Position numbers and translations under genes: made by a program. Below are positions 32,691-43,378 of a stretch of 64,000 bases of DNA, piece by piece. Each line of letters starts with the position of its first letter. Position 1 is the stretch's first letter. The notes under the pieces are model-generated. The model did not search any database. It was not told where the DNA came from and was given only the letters and a program-made list of their open reading frames with translations. Source of the DNA: Cylindrobasidium torrendii FP15055 ss-10 (taxonomy: Eukaryota; Basidiomycota; Agaricomycetes; Agaricales; Physalacriaceae); NCBI GenBank assembly GCA_000934385.1, contig KN880462.1, positions 62,001 to 126,000 of the forward strand. The letters run 5' to 3'.

Positions 32691-34496
32691 TCACGCTGTT
32701 TTGATCTTCATGTGCACACTCTTCAGATGGGTGAGTTGGTCGTATCCTGTGGCAAGGTAAGAACGGCTATGCAGCAATAGAAGGTATATAGCCATACCAA
32801 GCTTGCTCAAACTGCATCCCCGTCCGCTATCCTTGACACCGTTCCAGGGCAATGCAGGGTCTAAATAATCGCATCTACCCAGAGTCAGTCTTGAGCCCAC
32901 CATGCAGTGCACACACGGACCTGTTCAAGAAAACGGTCCCAGTCTCAAGCTCATCCGCGAACTTGTAGAAAGCCTCTTGTGAGTCTGCATTCTTGTCCGC
33001 ATTGGTCCAAACAGAGGCAGTTAGGCCGTATGGCGAGTCGTTCATGAGCTTGATAGCCTCCTCGTCGGACGAAACCTTCATGATACCTACAACAGGTCCA
33101 AATGTTTCTTCCTTCATGACGTCCATAGCTACAAAGTTCGTGAGCATATAGAGCCTATGATGCATGCGCCCATACAGTGGTCAACATTCACGAGCACCTG
33201 GGGCGCGACATAAGTTGTCCCCGCCTGTGCGATTGGGAAGAGGTCGCTGGGGATGAGTGCCTTTGCACCAGCCTTGACTGCATCTTCGACCTGTTTGCGA
33301 ATCCTCTCGGCACTGGCAAGGGAAATGACCGGGCCAAGGTTTGTCTCTGGGAGTGTAGGGTCGCCGAGTTTGTATCCCTTGAGAGTGGTTAGTCAAAGGT
33401 GTACATCGTCGTTCCCAAATTTTTTACCTTCGTTATATTCACAAATTTCTCCACAAACGCGTCGAATACAGATTCATGAACGTAGATACGCTCGACAGCA
33501 CAGCAGCTCTGACCAGAGTTGAACATGGCCCCGTCGACTAGTTCACCAGCGGTGTAATCAAGATCGGCATCCGGGCGAACATATGCGGGGTCTTTGCCTC
33601 CCAGCTTCAAGAGAATCAGTATTGCACAGCAAGGAGACGCTCAACTCACCTCAAGTGCTACGCTCTTGAACGACTTGGAAGCAGTTGCTGCTTCTTCAAT
33701 GGCTTGTCCTCCTGCCACACTGCCAGTGAAGGACACGAATTTAACGGATGGGTGCTCGACAGTGTGCTTGACAAGCTCGGGGGACAAGTGCAGGACTTGA
33801 ATGATGTCCGCAGGGACGCCAGCTTTGGTGAGTGCCAGGGCGAAGCGCTCCGCGGCAAGAGGAGATTGGGGAGATGGCTTGAGAAGGACTGCATTGCCTG
33901 CGATGATACCCGGCAGAACAGAGTTCACAGTCGTCAAGAATGGGTAGCTGGACAAAGTTGAGCCCTGGCCGCGGCGATTATCGAGATACACACTTCCATG
34001 GTGCGATAACAAGAATCACTCCAAGCGGAACACGCTTGATATAGCGACGGAAGCCAGGCTTGTCCGTGTCGGTGAGAGGGGTATCCGCGAGGGCTGCCTC
34101 GGCGACAGATATCATGTAGTCTGCACGCTCGAGGGTTCCGCGCAGCTCCCCGGCGCCTTGGGAAATAGGACTGAGAAACTTCAGACTAGACCCTCCGAAA
34201 TCGCGTTAGATACGCACCGGCCGATTTGCATTGTGAGCTCTGACGCAAAGTCATTGGACAGGGCTTTGAGCTCATCCTAGCATGGAATCAGATTTAAACT
34301 ACGGAGCTGACGGTGACCATACCGAGAACTTCTTTGCAATCGCAATCCTATCCGTTAGAGGGACCTTCGCCCACGACTTTTGGGCAACTTGCGCCTTGTC
34401 TACGAATCCATCGAGTTCAGCAACGGTAGGATAGTTGCGAGTGACCAGAGGCTCCTGGCTGTGCGGAATGATAGTGGTCTGAGAGGTGGCCGACAT
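32691..34496 (-). CDS. Aldehyde dehydrogenase
   Basis: NAD(P)-dependent aldehyde dehydrogenase of the class related to bacterial succinate-semialdehyde and broad-range enzymes, about 475 residues in roughly nine exons. APWN-YPFLTTVNSV is split by an intron. FVSFTGSVAGGQAI forms part of the cofactor site, ALE-LGGKDPAYV holds the general-base Glu, and MFNSGQSCCAVERIYV holds the nucleophilic Cys. ETFGPVVGIMKV and DELETGTVFLNR follow. The C-terminus YDQLTHLKSVHMKI is typical. No targeting peptide is evident (MSATSQTTIIPHSQEP). It is head to head with the proteasome gene, only 132 bases between start codons. Confidence 0.93.
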
Positions 34497-34628
34497 GGTC
34501 GTTTGAGTCCAAAGATGTGGCACTGGCGCGTCGAAGATATAACTGATCGAATCTTATCTTATCTAAATTTCCCACGTGCACTAGAGCGACGCGTACACCC
34601 TTGCGTGTACGACTTTCTATCGACCACC
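34497..34628. promoter_or_regulatory. Short bidirectional promoter
   Basis: The 132 bases between the ALDH start (leftward) and the proteasome start (rightward) must serve both genes. No TATA box is visible; a CACGTG core lies near 34574. Confidence 0.5.
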
Positions 34629-35593
34629 ATGGCCTCTTCTGTACACCTTCCCACTGGATTTGATTTCTCAAATGAAATAAGGTAGACCGCCCTGCCCAGC
34701 CCCGTACCAATGCCTGTCTGACACTGTTCAGAAACAACTTCCTGTTGGACAAGGGTGTGAAGCTGCCCAAAGCTACAAGCACAGGTACCACAATCGTTGG
34801 CTGTCTCTTCAAGGATGGGATTGTACTAGGCGCCGATACGCGTGCAACGGAGGGTCCTATTGTCGCGGACAAGAACTGTGAAAAGGTGTGTTTATTACCA
34901 AGCTCAATGGACTTTACTCACGATCTCCCCAGATTCACTACATTTCTGACAACATTCGTTGCTGTGGCGCTGGAACCGCGGCCGACACTGAATTCACGAC
35001 TGCCCTTATATCATCAAACATGGAACTCCACGCCTTGCACACTGGCCGCAAACCCCGCGTCGTGACAGCCATGACAATGCTCAAACAAATGCTTTACAGG
35101 CGCGTCGCTGTAATATTGGCACCCAAATGCTCGCTTACGAAGCTTCAGATATCAAGGGCAAATCGGTGCAGCTCTTGTCCTTGGCGGGGTTGACGCGTCC
35201 GGTCCCAACTTGTTCACTGTCGCGCCGCACGGTTCTACAGACAAGTTGCCGTACGTGACGATGGGGTCTGGCTCGCTTGCTGCCATGGCCGTATTCGAAA
35301 CAGGATGGAAGGCAGGCTTGTCCCGGGAAGAGGCTCTTCAACTCGTCAAGGACGCCATTTCCGCCGGTATCTTCAACGATCTCGGTTCGGGTTCCAATGT
35401 CGACGCGTGCATCATCACCGCCAACGGAACAGAGATGCTTCGCAATGTCGAGATGCCCAACGAGCGTGTGCAGAAGGAGCGTCGATACGGATTCAGGCGG
35501 GGCACGACTGCAATCAAGAGCGAAACGATTCGCAGCTTGATTGTGAACGAAGAGATCATTCTGCCGACCACGGAAGCAATGGATACCTCATAG
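34629..35593 (+). CDS. PUP1: 20S proteasome subunit beta-2 (trypsin-like)
   Basis: Catalytic beta-2 subunit of the 20S proteasome core. Four exons, 34629-34681, 34732-34885, 34933-35099 and 35149-35593, total 819 bases, so 272 residues. The propeptide ends before the catalytic threonine in STG-TTIVG. The downstream [24 protein letters not shown] is the strongest beta-2 signature, followed by [10 protein letters not shown] and [14 protein letters not shown]. The C-terminal arm ([11 protein letters not shown]) is the beta-2 extension that wraps its neighbour. The third intron (35100-35148) has a GC rather than GT donor; it is the only boundary found that keeps R-Y-Q-G-Q-I-G-A-A in frame. Confidence 0.95.
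35100..35148 (+). other. GC-AG intron in PUP1
   Basis: The 49-base intron starts GCGCGT, contains a GCTTAC branch-like site and ends CTTCAG. GT donors nearby (for example at 35104) would shift the frame. Confidence 0.6.
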
Positions 35594-35727
35594 GCTGTAG
35601 ACTGTACGAGGAAAGGAATTTGACAATGTATTTTTCTCATCCCACGAGGTGGACATGTTGGAATTGATGATAAGCGGCAACGAGGCGCGTCTAACTTTGG
35701 CCACTTACCACCATCATCGCACATCGG

Positions 35728-37352
35728 ATGGACAGGTTGGTTCTGGGAATTGCGGTTCTCTTCTGCGCCGTTCTTCGTGTAGCGTGTTACGACCTCGTCG
35801 ACGAGTACAAAGGCTCAAGTTTCTTCGACCGTTGGGACTTTTTCGGGAATTATGACAATTTGACGCTGGGTGCGTGACACGGAAATGACGCGTCGGTTAT
35901 TGATTAATGGCGGGCACAGGTGATGTGTGGTGGTTGGGCAGACAATCTGCGTTTTCACAGGGCCTAGCGTACGTGAACGGCGCAGGGAACGCAATTCTCA
36001 AGGTCGACAACATGCACAACGTCCCGTATAACGAGAAGCGCAATTCTGTACTTACTGGGCTTTCATGCTCCCTAGAGATGTGGGACTTAATTTTGCTGTG
36101 AACAGGTGCGAATCACGACCCAAAAGGACTATGATGTTGGCAGTCTGTGGATCATCGACGCTCTGCACATTCCCTTTGGATGCTCGGTCGGTGTCTATGT
36201 CCTATGTTCTCTGCAGCATCAAGCCAAACAAAATTATTCCAGGTTTGGCCCGCGTTCTGGACTGTGGGACCGAACTGGCCGCAGGACGGTGAAATTGAGT
36301 GAGTGCACAGCCTATTCGTACCAGCTCCAGCCCTAACCCCGCCAACTTAGCATCATTGAGGGTATCAATGTCATGCCCTTCAACCAGATGGCTTTGCACA
36401 CGTCGCCAGGTTGCCACCATCCGCCGGAGAACGAGCAGTACCAGATATCTCAGACGTTGCTGACGGATTGTTCGGACCCTGCAGGATGTACGGTTCTTGA
36501 GGTGCAGGAGAATAGCTTCTATACAGGATTTGCTGCAGCTGGCGGCGGGGTGTGGGCAACACAATTTGACGTCGCTGGGTATGGTTCTCTGGTCCGTATG
36601 CTCTCGGGTTCTCACGCTGTTGCAGGATATTGTACGTGTTTCCTAGAATGTTGCAAGTGTATAAACTCAGCGGTGGCTAGCATCTGGTTCTGGAGTGTGG
36701 GTTTATTTCTTTTCGTCGAAAACTCGTTCTTTGATAAGTGTCCAGAGATCAAATGTCCCTGCAGGTATCGCTGCCTCCAACTCGACATCGCCTCTCGATA
36801 TCTCTTCGTGGGGTCCGCCGACTGCCAGTTATCCAGCGACGTACTGCAACATAACCGAATTCTTCTCGCGTCAGAAGCTCGTTCTAGATATCACACTTTG
36901 CGGAAAATGGTTCGCCCATCTTCTTGCACTTGAAAAATACTCAAATTGCTGTAGGGCCGGGCTGACTGAACAATACTTCCCTACATGCGGTTCACAAGGA
37001 CCTACAGGCCAATGTGTACGCCCACATCGCCCTCGTATAGCCTGCCCGTATAACCTTTCCATTGCAGTACCAAGACCAGGTCGTCGGATCCGGGGACAAC
37101 TACAATGACGCCTACTTTGAAATCAACTCCATTCGCGCATATACCACAGGCGGACCAGTACCCACCGCGGCCGCGCTCCCTGCCATCGAGACTCATCGTA
37201 TCCCTACCGAGGTGGTCTTCAGTATGCTCAGTCCGGCAACACAGACGGAGAGGCCCATGTTTTTCGATGGAACAACTAGGGATGGGTTCTCCTGGGCGCT
37301 CGTGGGCGCTGGGTTAGTTGGAACGCTCATGGCGCTGGAGCTTTGCAGATGA
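35728..37352 (+). CDS. GH16 endo-1,3(4)-beta-glucanase with C-terminal membrane anchor
   Basis: Secreted or surface laminarinase-type enzyme, about 385 residues in about nine exons. The signal peptide MDRLVLGIAVLFCAVLRVACY precedes YKGSSFFDRWDFFGNYDNLT. The catalytic strand DGEI-DIIEGIN has the E-x-D-x-x-E pattern and is split by an intron. GCHHPPENEQYQ, GGGVWATQFD, FIWFWSR and SSWGPPTASYPA are typical of basidiomycete Lam16A-like proteins. The C-terminus after YTTGGPVP is a Thr/Pro-rich spacer followed by WALVGAGLVGTLMALELC at the extreme end, which suggests a GPI signal or tail anchor. Likely roles are cell-wall remodelling or attack on beta-glucan. Confidence 0.88.
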
Positions 37353-38063
37353 TTATGATATCGGGCTGAAATTATGAACGATACTCACAGGGCCAATCCG
37401 GTCATTGCAGCCCCATGCTCGGACATGAAGCACACTTAGACGTATAGTAGATAGCCATAGACGATCTTGACGAACATTTAGCATACACAATAACAGGACA
37501 CTAGTGTGCACTGACGATATTTTGTTGTGCGTATTGACTTGGTTTTGACCCGCCTTGACGATCCTGTACTTCGCCCTTGTTTTCGATCGAAAGCAGGATC
37601 ACATGCCAAGACACATGACTACCGTCTCGGGTTCGAACCACTCTTGTGGACATGGCGCTGGGGGCAGAGGTGGTACGGGGCGCTCGAAGGATGTTCATTC
37701 CTTCACCTCCGACATATACAGTACTACAGTACTGGCCGTAAAAGATTGTCTACGGCAAAGCGCCCAAACGACCTCGAGTGGGCTATGTACTTGGCTAGTA
37801 GCCATCCATTTACACTCTTACAATTGCGAAGAGGGGTAGGCAAATTCAAGACCTTGCTTGGGCGCTGTGTGATACACCGGATTTCGGCCGTGCGGGACAT
37901 TTCGCTCTAACCACAGATTTCGAGTATAAGAGCTCAGCTCTTCCAGCCTCAGATCTTCATTCGCTTTCTTCCCTTCATCTTCCTTTGAAGTCCTTGATCA
38001 CCCTTCTTCTTCTCGAAAACTGATCCTTTTCATCGGCTCCTCATTTTCTTTACATTTAACATC
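37353..38063. other. Intergenic: promoter of the small secreted protein
   Basis: A TATAAG core at 37924-37930 is followed by a pyrimidine-rich leader (about 37965-38050, CTTCTTC words), typical of highly expressed fungal genes. The left part is the glucanase 3' flank. Confidence 0.5.
37924..37930 (+). promoter_or_regulatory. TATA-like box
   Basis: GTATAAG, 134 bases upstream of the start of the small secreted protein and followed by a CT-rich tract. Confidence 0.45.
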
Positions 38064-38725
38064 ATGCTCTTTGCTCAATTTTCCGCCATCGTTTTCGTTG
38101 CCGTTGCCGCCACGACCGTCAGCGCCAAGCCAGTTGCATCCCCGCCCGCTCGTCGCGATGCCTGCACACCCAACTTCGAGGGCGTCGGTCTTGCGGTCAG
38201 CAACTTCGGCGCCTCGAGCCCCGCGGCGCTCGCGCCTATCGTCTCGTCCAGCTTTCGTGGGTACGGCGCAGCAGACTGGCACTTCGAGCAGAACGGCCAG
38301 CCTGCGACTGGGTTCATCATAAAGTAAATTATCCAACTCAAGTATCCCCCATTAGTTGTAGGGATTGATCATTTGATAGGGACTTCGACGATAACAACCT
38401 TGCTGTCTCCGCGCGTGAGGACAACAGTATTCTCCTCGACGTTTCCTCGGATAGTGGTGATGTCGTGTATGTCCTTTCTTACTATCAACGCCATGAGCTG
38501 AAATTCTGAGCATCAATCAGTGACCAGACTTGGACTGTGACCTGCAATGCGTGTGGTGCCGACGTCTCACAGCAGGCTCCGGGAACTGTCGTTGCCTCGA
38601 GCTGCATCATCGGCTCGCCCGTACTAAACGGGTGTGTCGTTGTTGGTCCTGACACCTCCAGCCCGGCCTGGGTAACCACAAACTTCGGAGAGTGTTCTTA
38701 CTTCGATTTCTCCGTGGGCTACTGA
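38064..38725 (+). CDS. Small secreted cysteine-containing protein
   Basis: About 165 residues in three exons. A clear signal peptide (MLFAQFSAIVFVAVAATTVSA) is followed by a short Pro stretch and a dibasic ARRDAC that could be a processing site. The mature part has about six cysteines (DAC, TCNAC, SSC, NGC, GEC), Gly/Ser-rich beta-like sequence and ends YFDFSVGY. There is no catalytic motif and no membrane anchor. Size, cysteines and a strong-looking promoter are consistent with an extracellular effector-like or surface protein, but this is inference; no family was recognised. Confidence 0.85.
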
Positions 38726-38878
38726 AGGGACTGGATGAAAGCCAGCCTGAGACGGACTAAGACACACGAGACTTGATGAAGATACGATTACTACGAACCA
38801 TTTGATTTAGCATTCGATAAGAATGGACATTTTTACGACCGAATATTCTTCATAAACCCACACAGGCGTTCCCCGTTT

Positions 38879-40474
38879 CTAGCCTCGCACCGTCCGCGCT
38901 AAACCAATGTTCGAAAACGTACCCACCCTTGAGCAAATAGCGACACCACCCGTCTGTGCTCGGTCGAAGAGATCGAGCAGTGCATGTGCCGACAGCTCTA
39001 CAGGCTCGTCGAAATCAAGGGTTATTTTCTTTAGCGCAGGAAACGAATCAGGACGCTGAGAAGCCAGTCCTTCCCTACCAGCAAGCGCTATGTCCAGCCA
39101 TTTAATCAAACCCTTACTAAGCCTGCCTTTGAGCCCGGTCACGATCAAATACACGATAGGGAGCGTCTTGAAGATGGTCCCCACAGAAAGCAGCGCCTTG
39201 GCGTGAATTTGAACCTCCTCTAAAAGCGGTCGCTCGCGCGAGAAAAACGTCTGCAGGGACGACTTGTCAGCGTCGATGATCTGGAGGTATCGGAGGGCAG
39301 GGCATCCTAGAACGGCGGGAAGATCCAAGCACAGATTGAGAGATGCCCTCTCGAGATGCGGTAATTCGTGGACCACCCTTGGCGCCTGTTCTAGCGCCCA
39401 CTCCTCCGCAATGAGCATGGTCGAGAGATTGATGACCTGCAAATTCGGGCAGACGCCGAGTAGAGTCTCAATGAGTCCCGTGTCTCCGCCTACATGCACT
39501 TCTAGAGTGGTCAACTGGGTCCATGGGATCGCATACAGTTCCTCGGGAAATGTGTGGTAAATGCATCCACCACCACTACTGTCGATATCTTCCATCCGCT
39601 CAAGCCCCCGGATGGAAAGATGCCGCAAAGACGGACAACGTGAAAAACCCCCCAATATGCGGGTCAAATCCACGTCAAAATGCCCCGCCTCCAGCATAAT
39701 TTGTAGTTCCAACACACGGAGGACGGGCGCGTACGCGAACGTAGGACACAGCGATAGTCGTTCAACAGGGCCAATGAGAGTAAGGGCCTCCAGGCGGGAA
39801 ACGGTGCCTTGGGCAGCTGAAAGGGTAGGATAGCGGTCGAGCGTCTCGCGGGTCGTATTAACCCTCATTTGAAGCGGCATATCGGCGGCCCTCATCAATG
39901 CCTCCTTGAGCAGCCACGTCTCTTTGGCAGCGCACGGCTCGAAGGATAGACATGTCCATAAGGATGGCGTCGTATTGACTAACATGTTCCAGCGCCGGCA
40001 AACCCTCCGCAGAACCCAGGGTCCCTGCCTCGATATCGTCTGCCTGCTGACATGCGTGAATCCCGACAAGTAGTGCCCGAAAACCAACAGTAAAAGCTCG
40101 TTCGGAAGGTCGTGTATTCGAGCAAAAAGGGCAAGGTGGCCCTCCAAGAACCCCACTGCTTCGTCTCGTTTCTTCTTGAGCCTTACGATGTAAGATTTGA
40201 GATGCAAGAGCTCGGAGTCGTATTCCCGGATTTCGGCGGCAACGCCTCTGGTGAATGCTCTGATCTCCTTCGTAAGGTTGGGGGGAATACTTTCTTGGAG
40301 TGAGAGTGGCTTTCCGTAGTACTCGAAATATGGGGACGGCCTGTCTGTCCGCCGAGAATGGCGCCGATGCTGGGTAAATCCGCATCGAGCACAAGCTACT
40401 ACGCAGGAAATGATGTGAGCAAGAGTTTTGCCTCTGAAATTGACAATACCTTGCTTATGTGCAGTTGCCGACAT
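38879..40474 (-). CDS. F-box / leucine-rich-repeat-like protein
   Basis: Long frame of 531 codons. A coiled-coil stretch (SYIVRLKKKRDEAVGFLEGH) leads to the F-box-like LFARIHDLPNELLLLVFGHY, then VLRRVCRRWNMLVNTTPSLWTCL, the arrangement common in expanded basidiomycete F-box families. The rest has leucine-rich-repeat-like segments (CPSLRHLSIRGLERM, CPNLQVINLSTML, CPALRYLQIID). The expected role is substrate adaptor of an SCF ubiquitin ligase. The N-terminal 40-50 residues, before PSPYFEYYGKPL, may be wrong: CARCGFTQHRRHS could be read-through of an intron. Confidence 0.82.
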   Translation of the reverse strand: MSATAHKQGIVNFRGKTLAHIISCVVACARCGFTQHRRHSRRTDRPSPYFEYYGKPLSLQESIPPNLTKEIRAFTRGVAAEIREYDSELLHLKSYIVRLKKKRDEAVGFLEGHLALFARIHDLPNELLLLVFGHYLSGFTHVSRQTISRQGPWVLRRVCRRWNMLVNTTPSLWTCLSFEPCAAKETWLLKEALMRAADMPLQMRVNTTRETLDRYPTLSAAQGTVSRLEALTLIGPVERLSLCPTFAYAPVLRVLELQIMLEAGHFDVDLTRILGGFSRCPSLRHLSIRGLERMEDIDSSGGGCIYHTFPEELYAIPWTQLTTLEVHVGGDTGLIETLLGVCPNLQVINLSTMLIAEEWALEQAPRVVHELPHLERASLNLCLDLPAVLGCPALRYLQIIDADKSSLQTFFSRERPLLEEVQIHAKALLSVGTIFKTLPIVYLIVTGLKGRLSKGLIKWLDIALAGREGLASQRPDSFPALKKITLDFDEPVELSAHALLDLFDRAQTGGVAICSRVGTFSNIGLARTVRG

Positions 40475-40807
40475 TGCATCGGGTGTGGTGGTAAGAGCAA
40501 GACGGCACTTCGATCACATCATGTTCGGCTCGCTTGCTCAACTGATGAATAGTTCAGAATTGTGGCACAGACTTTGGAAAGTTTGTAATTGCACTTGGAC
40601 AAGGACAAGAATCGAAATCATGGGCTATCTCACGAAGGTCTCTACTATAGCTCCCGCAGTTTACATTTCAAATATTGAAGACGAGTCTGCCAGAGGTCAT
40701 GCCAATCTTGCGAGGAGATGCTTTGGGTGAAATTCAAAACATGTCGGTGCCGGCTGGCTCAGGTCACTCGGCGAGGTCATTGTCCACGGGCTTTGTGATT
40801 GCAGCGT
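40475..40807. other. Intergenic, nothing recognised
   Basis: Upstream of the F-box gene and 3' of the next leftward gene. No motif stands out. Confidence 0.4.
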
Positions 40808-42521
40808 TTACGGAATTCTCCACATCGCGATGCCTGCTCGCTCCTCGTCGACATCCTTCTTCACCGCCCGACTGTCTTTGCTCCTCAATGCCGCGGCTAG
40901 AAGCAAGGTCATCGCATCCTTCACGCCTTCCCTGATTCCACTATTCCCTTTGACGCCCTCCATCCTGGCACGATCCCAATCCACACACAAATCCACGTAT
41001 TCGAACAGAATTGCCGATACATCCTTGAGCTCTGCGCCTACACCTGTATCGTTCTCCTTCGGCGCGTTCAGTTGCCATAGTTGTTTGAGCGTGAGGGTAT
41101 TCCATGCGACAAGAGGTGAGCCCGGTTTGACGGGCAGCACGACGGAAGGGCAACCATTCAGAAGGATATATCGAATGACGCTCTCCTGCGGTCGTGCACT
41201 GGTTGACCAAATTTTGCGATGAGGCTTCAGCCCAACAAGCATTATAACCATCCGTCGTGGTGATTGTGGGAGCGAAGCCTGCGGCGCCAGCTTATCCTCT
41301 GTTCGAGTCTGCTTCTCTGCCACCTTGGCTGTCTTTGCTTCTTGCTTTGACCTCTTGCTTTCTTCCTTAACCTTCTGAGACGCTTCCTTGTCCGCGCTAC
41401 TATTCTCGCTCGAGCCCGCATCTATCTTCTTGTGCGAGAATAAGCCCTTGAGTTTGTCGGATACCTTGATTTTGTCTGCTTTCTCGCCGAGATCTTGCGG
41501 ATGTGGTGGTGGTGCATCGCAGAAAGAAATGACCGAGGCCGACTCCTTCAAAAGGGTTTCCCCGACGCGATAATCACCTGGTTTCGCACGTCAACACATG
41601 CTGAAGATGAACGAACGACTGCCTCAACGAACCCTCAAGAAATGGACCATGGCAGAATACGATGTCTGGCTGCATAGTGCGCGGTATGACAGGCCTTCGT
41701 GCACTGGCAAAAAGATACGGCGAGTACCAGCCTTTCTCGATGGATAGGTAGTCCTTCACGGACGAGAACAGCGACTTGTCTCTGAACATTCGAGCGTGAG
41801 CTCACAATGAATCTTATGACATGTTAAATGAACTCACGCATGGGTACTCCCTCGATAGAACCCTAATGCCGCATCGCTGACTGTGTGCTTGAAGGGGAGA
41901 GTGATTTCGATATTCTTGACAGCAGTCGTCTCAAGCCGTTTTGAATGTGCTGGAACGCTGTCCTCCGCACCTTGGGTGACCAGCTCATCTGCTACGGTTG
42001 TAGCGACGTTGTAACCAGTATCGACAGCGATATTCACGCCAATGCCGCCCCCGAACGATCCTGTGACTGCGTCGCTTATGGGATCCATGGCCTGCTCAAC
42101 ATAATGCGCACTCGGCATGATAGTTAACAGTGCTTACCGGAGATGCAATGGCTGCTGTACCGCCCTGCATGCCTAGTTAGTGGGGGCACTACCAAACAAA
42201 AAAACACTTTACCGTCGCGACCATGACAGATTCGATGGCCAAGTCTCTGAACCGTACACACGGCAGGAACAGGGGAGAAGAGTCGCCCCACGGTGAAAGA
42301 CAGACAACATTTGTACCGGACGCTCGCAAAGATTCGTAACCGGACATAACGATGCGTCCAGTTAGAGACTGTGCAGACGCTTGATTGAGGAAGAAGTTAC
42401 AGTTGGCACAGTGAGAACTCACGCCTGCAAGCTCTCGCTTAAACCAGTGCGCCTTGCGTTCATTTTCTCCGCTCTCCGCGAACGCTGGGTCGATAGGTCC
42501 AAGAGCAGATGTTCGCGTCAT
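40808..42521 (-). CDS. Uncharacterised basidiomycete protein, paralogue A
   Basis: About 485 residues in six exons, no known domain. Conserved blocks shared with the gene at 51429-53127: SALGPIDP; GRIVMSGYESLRASGTNVV; CLSPWGDSSPLFLPC; RFRDLAIESVMVATGGTAA; HSKRLETTAVKNIEITL; DAALGFYRGS; SLFSSVKDYLSIEKGW; YLFASARRPVIPRTMQPD; VFCHGPFLEGDYRVGE; SPRRMVIMLVGLKPHRKIW; SARPQESVIRYILLNGCP; PLVAWNTLTL; and the C-terminus AGIAMWRIP. A Lys/Glu-rich linker (about residues 255-320) is not conserved. There is no signal peptide. All five intron positions match the paralogue. Function unknown. Confidence 0.85.
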
Positions 42522-43378
42522 TAGCAGAGAAGGGGAAAGGATGGTCGTGCGACCAGATTGAGCGTCTTATAACTCGACGACATTGATGGGAGTTGAATGC
42601 GATGATACGATGAACACATCTATGACACCAGGAAGCTAGGTTTGGTATACTGCATTGCCCCGGAAGCTCGTGGTTAGCGCAGGTGGTGGTTGGAGTACAA
42701 GTTGGAGAGCGCAGGGTCAATGCCGACGTGCCGATGTGACGTAACGGACGCCATCGAAGAAGGCGCTTCCAAGGTTGAAGCAGGTTGAAGGCGCTACAGA
42801 CTTACAAATGACCTTGAGCGACGGCCAAACAAAGACATTGCCCCTGGTCCAGGTACACTGCCGAAGTATGTCTACCATTCGGGGATGCCAATCATTCATG
42901 TGAGAGGCATGCTACGAGCCCTAATACCACCGATCGCTCATTGTTAATTCTTTGAGGCCGACATCTGTCAATCAAGGTCCGTAAGAATGACCCACCATTT
43001 CCTTGCACTACGGAGTGTCAGGCACTTCGCTATGTCTTGCTCGGCCAGAGTCATCGTCCTTCTTGTCCTATTCCGGAGGTTTCTTATTGTGTTCGGAGGC
43101 CATGCACGCACCAACATCCGGCGTTTCGTCTTCAACTTTATTGTCTCTGCCCCGATTGGGACCAAAGGATTATCTGAGACAAGGCCCTCGTGCTTAACGT
43201 GGCGCTATATAAAACCTGTGGACGTGACTACTTTTCCATCTCTTCTCTCTCTCCTCCTGTTTTTTGCCTCTTATAGAGCACTGGTGCTCTACATCCTGTC
43301 CTTTAATCTTCTTCTTCTCTCTCCGACGCACTTCACGATCCTGCTCTTCTTTCTTTAACGACGCGCCCCGATACTACG
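42522..43378. other. Intergenic: promoter of the second HMG-box gene
   Basis: TATATAAAA at 43206-43214 is followed by a CT-rich leader (about 43235-43350), a classical fungal core promoter. The left part is upstream of the uncharacterised leftward gene. No open frame of note. Confidence 0.55.
43206..43214 (+). promoter_or_regulatory. TATA box of the HMG-box gene
   Basis: GCTATATAAAACC context, 165 bases upstream of the ATG, followed by a CT-rich initiator region. Confidence 0.65.
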
